A stretch of 8,218 bases of DNA, taken from the NCBI GenBank assembly GCA_017476305.1, contig JAFVAA010000181.1:1-8218 (forward strand), given 5' to 3'. The translations under genes were made by a program, and so were the position numbers. The notes under the pieces were generated by a model. The model ran no database searches, was not told the DNA's origin, and saw only the letters and a list, made by a program, of their open reading frames with translations. This document shows, piece after piece, positions 1-6,145 of the stretch. Every line of letters begins with the position of its first letter. Position 1 is the stretch's first letter. Source of the stretch: Lachnospiraceae bacterium (GTDB lineage: Bacteria; Bacillota; Clostridia; Lachnospirales; Lachnospiraceae).

Positions 1-111
1 ATAGTGTGGACAAAGCTGATTCGCAAAGAGAAACAGAAGGTTTGGTTTAAGAGATAATCATTTTGAAGAAGAGCAAAATAAAAATTTTTGCTGACGGGGG
101 TTCTTTAACAA

Positions 112-2202
112 ATGGATAAAAAAATTGATGTAATGTGGGATGATACACCTATTGATGTTAGTACGGAGGTAAATTTTATCTGGTCTATTGCGAATAAATT
201 ACGTGGACCGTATCAATCCGATAAATATAAGGATGTGATTATTCCAATGACGATTATACGGCGGTTAGAGTGTGCATTGGAGGGGACAAAGGACAAAGTG
301 ATCGCAAGATTTGAAGCGGATCCTGCGATTGCGAAAGCGATGCTTTGTCGTACTTCCGGTTTACAGTTTTTTAATGTAAGCAGATATAATTTGAAAAAAT
401 TAGTGGATGACCCGGATAACATTGCCGGGAATTTTCGTGAATATATCAGGGGATTTTCTGAAAATGTTATAAATATTATAAAAAGTCTGGAATTTGATAC
501 GCAAATCACTAAAATGGATGTGAATGACAGATTATATAGTGTGGTTAAAGCTTTTTCAGAGCTTGATCTCAGTCCGGAAACCATTGATAATGTAAAGATG
601 GGGTATATTTTTGAGGATTTGATTCGTCGTTTTTCAGAAAATGCGGAGGCAGGGGACCATTATACCGGTCGTGATGTAATCAGAACTATGGTCAGTATTC
701 TTTTGGCGGAAGGATGTGAAGATATTTTTGATCATGGAAAAATCATTACCATACTGGATCAGGCTGCAGGCACTGGCGGGATGCTCTCTACGGCATATAA
801 TTATATTCACCAGTTTAATTCTACTGCTGATATCAGGATGTTTGCGCAGGAGTTTAATCCTGAATCCTATGCAATCTGTCTGGCTGAAATGTTAATCAAA
901 GGACAGAATGCAGATAATATAAGGTTTCAGGATACGATGAAAAAAGATATGTTTCCAGATATCAAAATGCGTTTTGTGCTGGAAAATCCACCTTTTGGTA
1001 CACCGTGGGGAGGGAAAGATGCGCCCGAAGGTGAAGAGGCAGCGGTAAAAGCAGAATTTGAGAAAGTTCATAGTCGTTTTCCAGCAGGTCTGCCATCATC
1101 ATCGGATACACAATTATTATTTGTACAGTCAGCTATTGATAAATTGGCAGAGAATGGTCGTGCTGCTATTATTGAAAATGGTTCGCCACTCTTTACCGGT
1201 GGTACTGCATCTGGCGAGAGTCAGATTAGGCGTTGGCTATTAGATCAGGATTATCTGGAGGCTATTATAGCACTTCCGACGGATTTGTTTTACAATACGG
1301 GAATTGCTACTTATATCTGGGTTCTTTCCAAGTCAAAGCGTGTGGAAAGAAAAGGTAAGGTGCAGCTTATCGATGCAACTTCTTTTTATAAACCACTTCG
1401 TAAATCATTAGGTAATAAGCGTGTAGAAATCTCTCCTGAGGATAGAGATGTTATTACAAAGCTATATACCGGGTTTGTTGAAAATGAATATTGTAAGATA
1501 TTTAGAAATTCAGAGTTTAAATATCGTGAATACACTATTTTGCAACCCCTTCAAAGAAGCTATTGTATATCAAAGGAACGTATCGAGACGTTGATATCGG
1601 GAAAGGCTTTATCTGGAATTTATGACGAGGCGAAGATTTCAGAACTCGAAAGTAAGGATGAGTTTGGTGAAAAAGACAGGAAAAAGCTAGAGGAATTAAA
1701 GCAGGGAGAACCTCTTTTTAGAGCTATTTTAGAGGCTTTAAATTCTGCGGTTTCTTCTAAAAAGTATCTATCCATTTCTGATTTTGAACCGGTACTTTTT
1801 TCGATACTTGGTTCTGTTACAGATGATAAAAAATTGTTGGAGAAAATTGCTGATGGATTATCCGTAATGGACAAGGAGGCAGAAATTCAGAAAGACAAAA
1901 AAGGAAACATCATTTATGATAAAGCGACAAAGGACACTGAAATTGTAAAGTATGAGGAAGATATAGAAGAATATATGAAACGGGAGGTACTGCCTTTTGT
2001 ACCGGATGCAAAATATTTTTTTGAAGAAGATTTATCAAAGAAAAAGCCCGTGATTAAAACGGGTGCAGAAATACCGTTTACCAGATATTTTTATAAATAT
2101 GAAAAGCCGGAAAGTAGTGAGGAATTGGCGAAGAAATTTAATAGTCTGGAAGAAAAGGTAAATGAGAGAATAAAAAGGTTGTTTGAAACAGATATTTTGT
2201 AA
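112..2202 (+). CDS. hsdM: Type I restriction-modification DNA methyltransferase subunit M (N-6 adenine methylase)
   Basis: The 696-residue protein is the modification subunit of a type I system. It would transfer a methyl group from S-adenosylmethionine to adenine N6 once HsdS supplies target recognition. Visible signatures are the SAM-binding motif I DQAAGTGG (residues 216-223; the usual Pro after the first Asp is Gln) and the catalytic motif IV NPPF (292-295). Before them is the helical N-terminal HsdM domain, with GYIFEDLIRRF just ahead of the methylase core. YREYTILQPLQRSY (471-484) is typical of long HsdM proteins. The C-terminus is Lys/Glu-rich and probably coiled coil, the part that contacts HsdS. 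Length fits the 650-700 residue long form. The ATG at 112 has only a weak G-run upstream (95-99) but gives the expected N-terminus. No complete hsdS or hsdR lies downstream, so it looks orphaned here; it could still pair with an HsdS encoded elsewhere. The family is certain; activity is not. Confidence 0.95.
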   Translation: MDKKIDVMWDDTPIDVSTEVNFIWSIANKLRGPYQSDKYKDVIIPMTIIRRLECALEGTKDKVIARFEADPAIAKAMLCRTSGLQFFNVSRYNLKKLVDDPDNIAGNFREYIRGFSENVINIIKSLEFDTQITKMDVNDRLYSVVKAFSELDLSPETIDNVKMGYIFEDLIRRFSENAEAGDHYTGRDVIRTMVSILLAEGCEDIFDHGKIITILDQAAGTGGMLSTAYNYIHQFNSTADIRMFAQEFNPESYAICLAEMLIKGQNADNIRFQDTMKKDMFPDIKMRFVLENPPFGTPWGGKDAPEGEEAAVKAEFEKVHSRFPAGLPSSSDTQLLFVQSAIDKLAENGRAAIIENGSPLFTGGTASGESQIRRWLLDQDYLEAIIALPTDLFYNTGIATYIWVLSKSKRVERKGKVQLIDATSFYKPLRKSLGNKRVEISPEDRDVITKLYTGFVENEYCKIFRNSEFKYREYTILQPLQRSYCISKERIETLISGKALSGIYDEAKISELESKDEFGEKDRKKLEELKQGEPLFRAILEALNSAVSSKKYLSISDFEPVLFSILGSVTDDKKLLEKIADGLSVMDKEAEIQKDKKGNIIYDKATKDTEIVKYEEDIEEYMKREVLPFVPDAKYFFEEDLSKKKPVIKTGAEIPFTRYFYKYEKPESSEELAKKFNSLEEKVNERIKRLFETDIL

Positions 2203-2203
2203 A

Positions 2204-2416
2204 TGTGCTATACCTAATGTTGTAAAAGTATTAAGAAATCCGAAAAGGTATTTGACACCGGAGAAGGTTAAAGCGAAAGAGGATACGTTGCGAGTAATGC
2301 AGTTAAGAATAGATTTTATATTAAACTACCCGATTTACGTAATTAAAAGTGGTTACTTTGATATTATTGACTTTACGAGAAAAATTGAATACAATATAAT
2401 AAAGTATCAATCATAA
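2204..2416 (+). other. Open stretch of unknown status after hsdM
   Basis: Between hsdM and the abiEi promoter one frame stays open for about 70 codons. It can be entered from a TTG at 2183 inside the end of hsdM. This is where an hsdS would normally begin, so it could be a worn remnant. However, I recognise no HsdS recognition-domain or conserved-repeat signature, there is no good ribosome binding site or ATG, and the 3' end contains the promoter of the next gene. The predicted peptide has no motif I know. I treat it as unexplained sequence rather than a gene. Confidence 0.2.
2367..2395 (+). promoter_or_regulatory. Sigma-A-type promoter for abiEi
   Basis: A -35 box TTGACT (2367-2372) is separated by 17 bases from a -10 box TACAAT (2390-2395). 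A second TATAAT immediately overlaps it at 2395-2400. Transcription would start near 2402, about 50 bases before the abiEi ATG at 2451. Spacing and box quality are good; use in vivo is inferred. Confidence 0.6.
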
Positions 2417-2439
2417 GTTTGATTAAGGGTGATTGGATA
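2405..2439 (+). promoter_or_regulatory. Inverted repeats between abiEi promoter and start, possible operator
   Basis: AATCA (2409-2413) pairs with TGATT (2420-2424). A wider imperfect pair, TATCAATCA (2405-2413) and TGATTGGATA (2430-2439), has one extra base. Characterised AbiEi proteins repress their own operon by binding inverted repeats just upstream of the start, so the position fits. The repeats are short and A+T-rich and could be chance. Confidence 0.3.
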
Positions 2440-2450
2440 GAGGTGTAGAT

Positions 2451-3059
2451 ATGATTCGGAAAAAAGATACTGAAGCATTGGAAGCGTTGTTTAGCAGTCA
2501 TAATTATATTATGGCGACAGCTGAACTTACAGCTTCAAAGTTATACTATGCAGATATAAAACAACTTTTGGATGAAGGATTGATTGAAAGAGTCAGGAGG
2601 GGTTACTATCATTGGACTCAGGGTTATGGAGAAAGTGAAATTGTCATTATCAATCGCTTGTTTCCTGATGCTGTGCTTTGTATGGAGACTGCTCTGTTTT
2701 ATTATAGATACAGTGACAGGAATCCTGCTGAATGGAACTTTGCAATAGACAAAAATGTATCTAAGCGACGAACGCTAATTGATTATCCGTTTATAAAGGC
2801 ATATCGTGTGGAGTCGGATTTGGTTACGTTGGGCGAAACCGAGGGTGAAATTGATTTCTACAAAGTTCGAATTTATGACCGTGATCGCACGATTTGTGAT
2901 GTCTTGCGGAATATGAATAAAATGGATAAAGAGATTTTTAATAAAGCAGTTCAGAATTATGTGAAAGACACTAAAAAAAACATCCCTAACCTTATGCAAT
3001 ATGCAAAAGCGTTGAGAGTACAAAAACGGGCAAAAGATTTGATTGGAGTGTGGTTGTAA
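2451..3059 (+). CDS. abiEi: AbiEi-family antitoxin / transcriptional regulator (type IV toxin-antitoxin)
   Basis: The 202-residue product looks like the antitoxin half of an AbiE system. In studied systems it neutralises the nucleotidyltransferase toxin AbiEii without stable binding and represses the operon. The N-terminus (about 1-60) reads as a winged helix-turn-helix: a motif around ELTASKLYYADIKQLLDEG, then a basic RVRRGYYHW wing typical of AbiEi. The C-terminal part, with YDRDRTICDVLR and the NKAVQNYVKD segment, matches the family's antitoxin domain. I chose ATG 2451, which has AGAGGTG five bases upstream, over the in-frame TTG at 2433, whose G-rich stretch is too close. The stop overlaps the next ATG (TAATG at 3057-3061), the coupled layout expected for abiEi-abiEii. 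That toxin gene is destroyed, so this is an orphan antitoxin. Family assignment is by remembered sequence pattern. Confidence 0.85.
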   Translation: MIRKKDTEALEALFSSHNYIMATAELTASKLYYADIKQLLDEGLIERVRRGYYHWTQGYGESEIVIINRLFPDAVLCMETALFYYRYSDRNPAEWNFAIDKNVSKRRTLIDYPFIKAYRVESDLVTLGETEGEIDFYKVRIYDRDRTICDVLRNMNKMDKEIFNKAVQNYVKDTKKNIPNLMQYAKALRVQKRAKDLIGVWL

Positions 3060-3094
3060 TGACAGATAAGGCTTCATCTGTTTTAGCAAAGCTC
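3059..3094 (+). pseudogene. abiEii: abiEii toxin, only the first 12 codons left
   Basis: The ATG at 3059 overlaps the abiEi stop and encodes MTDKASSVLAKL, the characteristic opening of AbiEii (COG2253-type nucleotidyltransferase) toxins, followed in intact proteins by another Lys/Asn-rich stretch. After Leu12 the similarity ends. The frame continues to a stop at 3209-3211 through residues that match nothing familiar, while another frame becomes HsdR-like from about 3095. The toxin's nucleotidyltransferase domain (roughly 300 residues in intact homologues) is absent, so no toxin can be made. Start spacing and the GATTGGAG sequence upstream are those of the original operon. Confidence 0.65.
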
Positions 3095-3509
3095 ATTCGT
3101 ACAGAAGAAGGGGGAGACGGTATCGGGAAAGCCGAAAGCAGATCCGGTGGTAAATCTTCCTACGGTGGCCGCATTTGGAGTTATGCCGGAGAAAGTTCAG
3201 AAACTTTCTGAGATTATTCAGGAAATTAACAATAGAAGCGGAGCAGAATTTGATACGGATCGAATTATACGATATGTAATTCGTATTACGGAAATGATGC
3301 GAAATTCTGCGAAGTTGAAGGCATCTGCCCAAAATAACGAAGAAAAAGACTTTTCTTTTGCTTATTTTGATGCGATTGAGGATGCAATGATGGATGAGTA
3401 CGATACGAATAGGGAGTTTTCGAAAATGATACTGGAAAACGAAGATATGAAGAGGCAGACGTTTGGGATTTTCGAAAAGGAAATGTATGATTGGTTAAGA
3501 GGTTCATGA
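3095..3509 (+). pseudogene. hsdR: C-terminal fragment of type I restriction endonuclease subunit R
   Basis: This frame is open from 3087 to the TGA at 3507-3509 and gives about 138 residues that look like the extreme C-terminus of HsdR. It has a linker ending VVNLPTV, then EKVQKLSEIIQEINNRSG and D-rich helices (FAYFDAIEDAMMDEYD), and a closing segment FGIFEKEMYDWLR. This corresponds to the helical tail that docks HsdR to the methylase core. The nuclease and both helicase domains, normally about 850 preceding residues, are missing. A GTG at 3147 could start translation but has no ribosome binding site. It lies in a different frame from the abiEii stub just before it, and the junction is near 3094/3095. 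It is probably the right-hand remnant of the R gene belonging to the hsdM upstream. The alternative, an independent small protein, seems less likely. Confidence 0.65.
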
Positions 3510-3517
3510 GCAAATGC

Positions 3518-3545
3518 TTGAAAACCGCTGTATAAATGTTATAAT
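3518..3545 (+). promoter_or_regulatory. Sigma-A-type promoter with extended -10 for the broken toxin-antitoxin pair
   Basis: TTGAAA (3518-3523) and a consensus TATAAT (3540-3545) are spaced by 16 bases, with TG at 3537-3538 forming an extended -10. The start would fall near 3552, about 55 bases ahead of the antitoxin ATG at 3607. This is one of the best promoter matches in the window, so the inactive pair may still be transcribed. Confidence 0.65.
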
Positions 3546-3606
3546 AAACAAAGGGGTTATTTGCGCTAAAAGTAAGAGTGAGAAAAATCGGATTGGAGGT
3601 GGCATA

Positions 3607-3854
3607 ATGACGATTAAGCAGGAAACGATGAAAAAAATTTCATTATTGTCTGAAAAAATATGTATATTGTATTAGCTATGGTCAATGAAATGTTACGGCA
3701 GGAAAATACAATTGTGAAAAAGCAAACAGATAAAAAAATGCAAGCATATCAGGAAATTATAGATTTAGCGAAAAAAAATCCTGTTCCAAAGGATTTTGAT
3801 TTCGAGCATGCCAGGGAGGAGGCTTTGTTAGAAAAATATGGAAGTATTAATTGA
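3607..3854 (+). pseudogene. Antitoxin of a PIN-domain type II toxin-antitoxin pair, frameshifted
   Basis: ATG 3607, six bases after GGAGGT (3595-3600), opens a frame reading MTIKQETMKKISLLSEK that stops at 3673-3675. The rest of the protein continues in another frame from 3660 (MYIVLAMVNEMLRQE and onward) to the TGA at 3852-3854. Joining the two needs one extra base in the A6 run at 3653-3658. The repaired protein would have about 82 residues, with an N-terminal helical dimerisation part and a C-terminal toxin-wrapping tail ending EKYGSIN. Such antitoxins bind DNA and block the partner PIN ribonuclease. The gene overlaps the toxin start at 3838 by 17 bases, the normal arrangement for these pairs. 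Decay, phase variation or a sequencing error in the homopolymer are all possible. Partner loss favours decay. Confidence 0.65.
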
Positions 3855-4085
3855 TACTAATGTGATTTTGTTACTGTTAGTAGTATTGAGCATAGTCGTG
3901 TAGTGGAAGCGATTCGTAATAAAGATTTTTCAGATTTTGAGGATTGTCTTCAGGATGAATGTGCTTTTGAATCAGGAGCAGAATATATTATCACATGCAA
4001 TATAAAAGATTTTGCCAACGCTAAAGTTCAAGCTGTAAATCCGGAACAATTTTTGGAGATATACGGGAAACATCAAAAGGAATAA
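3838..4085 (+). pseudogene. PIN-domain toxin (VapC-like ribonuclease), internally deleted
   Basis: The first frame (3838-3903) encodes MEVLIDTNVIL, the first PIN beta-strand with its catalytic Asp6, and then stops. A second frame, open from 3861 and recognisable from about 3879 to the stop at 4083-4085, carries the PIN C-terminal half. That half includes SSIEHSRVVEAIRNKDF, the acidic DFEDCLQ motif, and the strand ADYIIT-like AEYIITCNIKDF, and it ends in NPEQFLEIY. Intact proteins of this type have roughly 130-140 residues. About 60 are missing in the middle, including the second catalytic acidic residue, and the two halves are out of frame. It cannot be an active ribonuclease. The lost antitoxin frame upstream and this deletion suggest long-term loss of the whole pair. 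Confidence 0.75.
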
Positions 4086-4104
4086 CCGACAGTATGTGGG
4101 GGTT

Positions 4105-4260
4105 ATGAGAGATTGGATTAAAAAAGTATGGGGATGAAGAGGCGGGAAAGAGCCATTATTATATTGATGGTTCGGTAAACAAAGGTGGCAAACTCTTTTT
4201 GCTGGGATACGATGAAGAAGATAGAAAGTATTATCAAATAGAATATGGCAGGAAGACAGG
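4105..4260 (+). pseudogene. Small unknown protein, apparently frameshifted
   Basis: ATG 4105 follows a G-run and reads MRDWIKK before stopping at 4135-4137. Removing one A from the A6 run at 4120-4125 joins this to a long open frame reading KYGDEEAGKSHYYIDGS and then NKGGKLFLLGYDEEDRKYYQ, continuing to about 4257. The hydrophilic, Tyr- and Gly-rich repaired peptide looks like natural coding sequence, but I do not recognise the family. The frame formally stays open to 4315, through the terminator that starts at 4261, so its real end is unclear. It may be a C-terminal remnant of a larger protein rather than a small gene. Confidence 0.35.
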
Positions 4261-4295
4261 CAGGTGTCACGCTGTTAGCATGGCACCTGTTTTTT
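4261..4295 (+). terminator. Strong intrinsic terminator closing the defence remnant block
   Basis: CAGGTGTCA (4261-4269) pairs with TGGCACCTG (4281-4289) in a nine-pair stem with one G-U pair. Inside it, GCT and AGC can extend the hairpin. A run of six T follows (4290-4295). It separates everything upstream from the sigma-factor operon. Confidence 0.85.
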
Positions 4296-4383
4296 GCGCT
4301 GGGAGTTGTGTATAAAGTGTGGTAATGTTTTTATTCAAAATATTATAAATTTACTTCGCGCAAATTTGGACAGAAATACGAGC

Positions 4384-4399
4384 AGAAAAAATTTTTTCT
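4384..4399. repeat. 16-base perfect A-tract/T-tract palindrome
   Basis: AGAAAAAATTTTTTCT is its own reverse complement. Such an A6T6 block gives bent or rigid DNA and could be a protein binding site. It lies between the terminator at 4261-4295 and the sigma-factor leader hairpins. No function can be assigned. Confidence 0.5.
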
Positions 4400-4455
4400 A
4401 AGGTGTAAGTAAATTGTATAAAAAGGGTGTTTAATAGGGAAGAGCATATTATACA

Positions 4456-4482
4456 CAGTAACGGAATTAAATTCCGCTACTG
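4456..4482 (+). repeat. Leader hairpin 1 upstream of the sigma-factor gene
   Basis: Two 12-base arms, CAGTAACGGAAT (4456-4467) and ATTCCGCTACTG (4471-4482), are complementary except for one A-C mismatch and enclose a three-base loop. A near-palindromic regulator site is an alternative reading, since the core GGAATTAAATTCC is a perfect inverted repeat. It lies about 120 bases before the sigma start. Confidence 0.55.
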
Positions 4483-4500
4483 AGTACAATGTGAGCATAA

Positions 4501-4524
4501 AGTTTGAAAGTAAACTTTCAAACT
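4501..4524. repeat. Leader hairpin 2, 24-base perfect palindrome
   Basis: AGTTTGAAAGT (4501-4511) and ACTTTCAAACT (4514-4524) are exact complements around AA. It is A+T-rich, so it is more convincing as a two-fold symmetric protein site (or a weak RNA hairpin) than as a terminator. It sits 18 bases after hairpin 1 and 16 before hairpin 3. Confidence 0.6.
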
Positions 4525-4540
4525 ATTCATTAATAGTGCA

Positions 4541-4564
4541 AAATCAGCCGAAAACGGCTGATTT
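4541..4564 (+). repeat. Leader hairpin 3, terminator-like, ahead of the sigma-factor gene
   Basis: AAATCAGCCG (4541-4550) and CGGCTGATTT (4555-4564) form a perfect ten-pair stem with an AAAA loop, ending 38 bases before the ATG at 4603. The shape is that of an intrinsic terminator, but the T run is only three bases before GTGCC. It could be an attenuator, a decayed terminator, or a structure affecting translation of the sigma gene. Confidence 0.6.
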
Positions 4565-4602
4565 GTGCCATGGGTATAAAAATGAGAAAGTGAGGGAAAA
4601 GC

Positions 4603-5169
4603 ATGGAGGATGATGAAATTATCAGGCTGTTTTATGAGCGTTCTGAAAATGCTATCGTTCATGTAGAAAAGAAGTATGGTGCCATACTTGGTTCCATGGC
4701 ATATAGAATTTTACATGACTACGCGGATGCAGAGGAAGTCGTGAATGATACACTTTATGCCGCCTGGGAAACGATACCGCCGGAAAATCCCAATCCACTT
4801 TTGGCGTATCTTGTACGGATTGCACATAATAAATCCATTAAAAAATACCATAAAAATACGGCAAAAAAGCGTAACAGCTATTATGATGTGGCTTTGGACG
4901 AATTAGAGGCTGTTCTTTCGGATGCAGATGCAGATTCTCCTGAAGAAAAATATGAGGCGAGAGAGCTGGCAGAGGCGATGGATCGTTTCTTAGACAAAAT
5001 AGACAAAAGGGGAAGGCTTTTGTTTGTCAGAAGGTATTATTTTTCAGATTCGCTACACGAGCTGTCAAAAAAATTTGGCATGAGTGAAAATTCTGTTTCT
5101 GTAAAATTTCACAGGATTAGAAAAAGGCTTAGAAAATATTTGGAAAAGGAGGGCTTTTTATATGAATAG
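4603..5169 (+). CDS. ECF-type RNA polymerase sigma factor
   Basis: This 188-residue protein has the two-domain architecture of a group 4 (ECF) sigma-70 factor. Region 2 covers about residues 12-90; YADAEEVVNDTLYAAWE is the core-binding and -10 recognition segment, and YLVRIAHNKSIKKYHK is its basic end. An acidic linker (about 95-120) follows. Region 4 (about 125-182) has a -35-binding helix-turn-helix around LHELSKKFGMSENSVSVKFHRIRKRLRKYL. It would direct polymerase to a small regulon, often including its own operon. The start is supported by GAGGG at 4592-4596, six bases before the ATG. It is translationally coupled to the downstream membrane protein, its likely anti-sigma. The hairpin-rich leader may regulate it. 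The specific ECF group and signal cannot be named from sequence alone. Confidence 0.93.
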   Translation: MEDDEIIRLFYERSENAIVHVEKKYGAILGSMAYRILHDYADAEEVVNDTLYAAWETIPPENPNPLLAYLVRIAHNKSIKKYHKNTAKKRNSYYDVALDELEAVLSDADADSPEEKYEARELAEAMDRFLDKIDKRGRLLFVRRYYFSDSLHELSKKFGMSENSVSVKFHRIRKRLRKYLEKEGFLYE

Positions 5170-6073
5170 AGAAGAAATATCATTTATCCTTGGAAGCATT
5201 GCAGACCGGCATATAGAAGAAGCACTGGAGTATGAGCACGATGCGGTTTTGAGTTCAAAAAAAATATGGAAAAAAGTAGTGGCTGCAGTTGTAATATTTG
5301 TGCTTGGCGTGACAGGACTTGGAACGATTACGTTTGCTGCAAATGAGAATTTTAGAAATGCTGTCATCAGGTTCGTCTCAAGCTTTTCAGAAGGAGAAAA
5401 GATAGAGATAAGAGAGGGGCATATGACGACAAATTTGAGTAGAGAGGACACACTGCTTGAATTTCTCCATCAGCTTCAAGAGGAGCGGAATCTGCTAAGG
5501 TACGGAGAAGACGGATTTGATTATACATTTGTAGAAGAAAACAGTGCAGATGTGAAGGTGGTTGTAGCCTGCAAAAAGGAAGAGGAAGCTTTGCTAGTCG
5601 AACTTGAAAGAAGTGAAATAGAAAAAGAGGTTTGGGCGTGGAAGGTGAAATCCTATCAAATGATTCCATCGGAGCAGGCAGAAAAGCTGCTTTCCGGAAA
5701 CGAAAAGAAGGATAGTGCGCCGGATAAACAGGAGTGGACGGAAGAAGATGAAAAGAAAGCGCGCGACAGTGCGATAAAAGTGACAGGAAAATGGGGAAAA
5801 ATATATCGTGCAATAGATAAAGATCATATTGTTACCCTGACAGAGAAAGAAACAGATATGCTTGCTTCTGTTTTTGACCGGTATCAGGAGGATGAAGAGG
5901 ATGGTTGGTATGGGCAGGATTATGATTATGTCATCCTGTTGCCAAATCATGATCTTATGATGACAGAGAAGGGGGAGGTGATTGAAGAAAAAGGAGATGA
6001 GACAATCGGATATAAAATGAAAGCAAACGATTTGAAAAGAATTATGAAGCTATTTAAAAAGCATCATTTTTAG
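5162..6073 (+). CDS. Membrane anti-sigma factor (probable), partner of the upstream ECF sigma
   Basis: The 303-residue protein has a short cytoplasmic N-terminus containing ISFILGSIADRHIEEALEY, the pattern seen in Clostridia anti-sigma proteins encoded after ECF sigmas. A basic stretch (SSKKIWKK, 31-38) and one membrane helix (about 39-60) follow. The remaining 240 residues lie outside and are highly charged, with several Glu/Lys-rich segments and a Trp/Tyr/Asp-rich patch near the end. The orientation is inferred from the positive-inside rule. It would hold the sigma at the membrane until an extracellular signal releases it. I see no zinc-binding HxxxCxxC anti-sigma motif. ATG 5162 has AAGGAGG at 5146-5152 and overlaps the sigma stop by eight bases. 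The anti-sigma role rests on operon context and topology; the outer domain is not one I recognise. Confidence 0.75.
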   Translation: MNREEISFILGSIADRHIEEALEYEHDAVLSSKKIWKKVVAAVVIFVLGVTGLGTITFAANENFRNAVIRFVSSFSEGEKIEIREGHMTTNLSREDTLLEFLHQLQEERNLLRYGEDGFDYTFVEENSADVKVVVACKKEEEALLVELERSEIEKEVWAWKVKSYQMIPSEQAEKLLSGNEKKDSAPDKQEWTEEDEKKARDSAIKVTGKWGKIYRAIDKDHIVTLTEKETDMLASVFDRYQEDEEDGWYGQDYDYVILLPNHDLMMTEKGEVIEEKGDETIGYKMKANDLKRIMKLFKKHHF

Positions 6074-6145
6074 TTATACTTGGAAACGAAATAAATTTCT
6101 TTTTGCGTATAAAGGATGTATATGGATTTTGGGGTTATGCTCTGA

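Noticed and set aside
1..57. Possible end of an upstream gene (frame 1 reads to a stop at 55-57, ending KQKVWFKR)
   Set aside because: Only 18 codons are visible, another frame is open to 50 as well, and no family can be recognised.
4300..4602. Known riboswitch or T-box in the sigma leader
   Set aside because: No T-box sequence, no recognisable aptamer core; only simple palindromes are visible.
5367..5950. Long minus-strand open frames opposite the anti-sigma gene
   Set aside because: They are the antisense shadow of Glu/Lys-rich coding sequence; no ribosome binding site and composition typical of antisense frames.
6086..6109. Short hairpin with T run after the anti-sigma gene (GAAAT/ATTTC then TTTTT)
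   Set aside because: The stem has five A+T-rich pairs and only a two-base loop, too weak to call a terminator.
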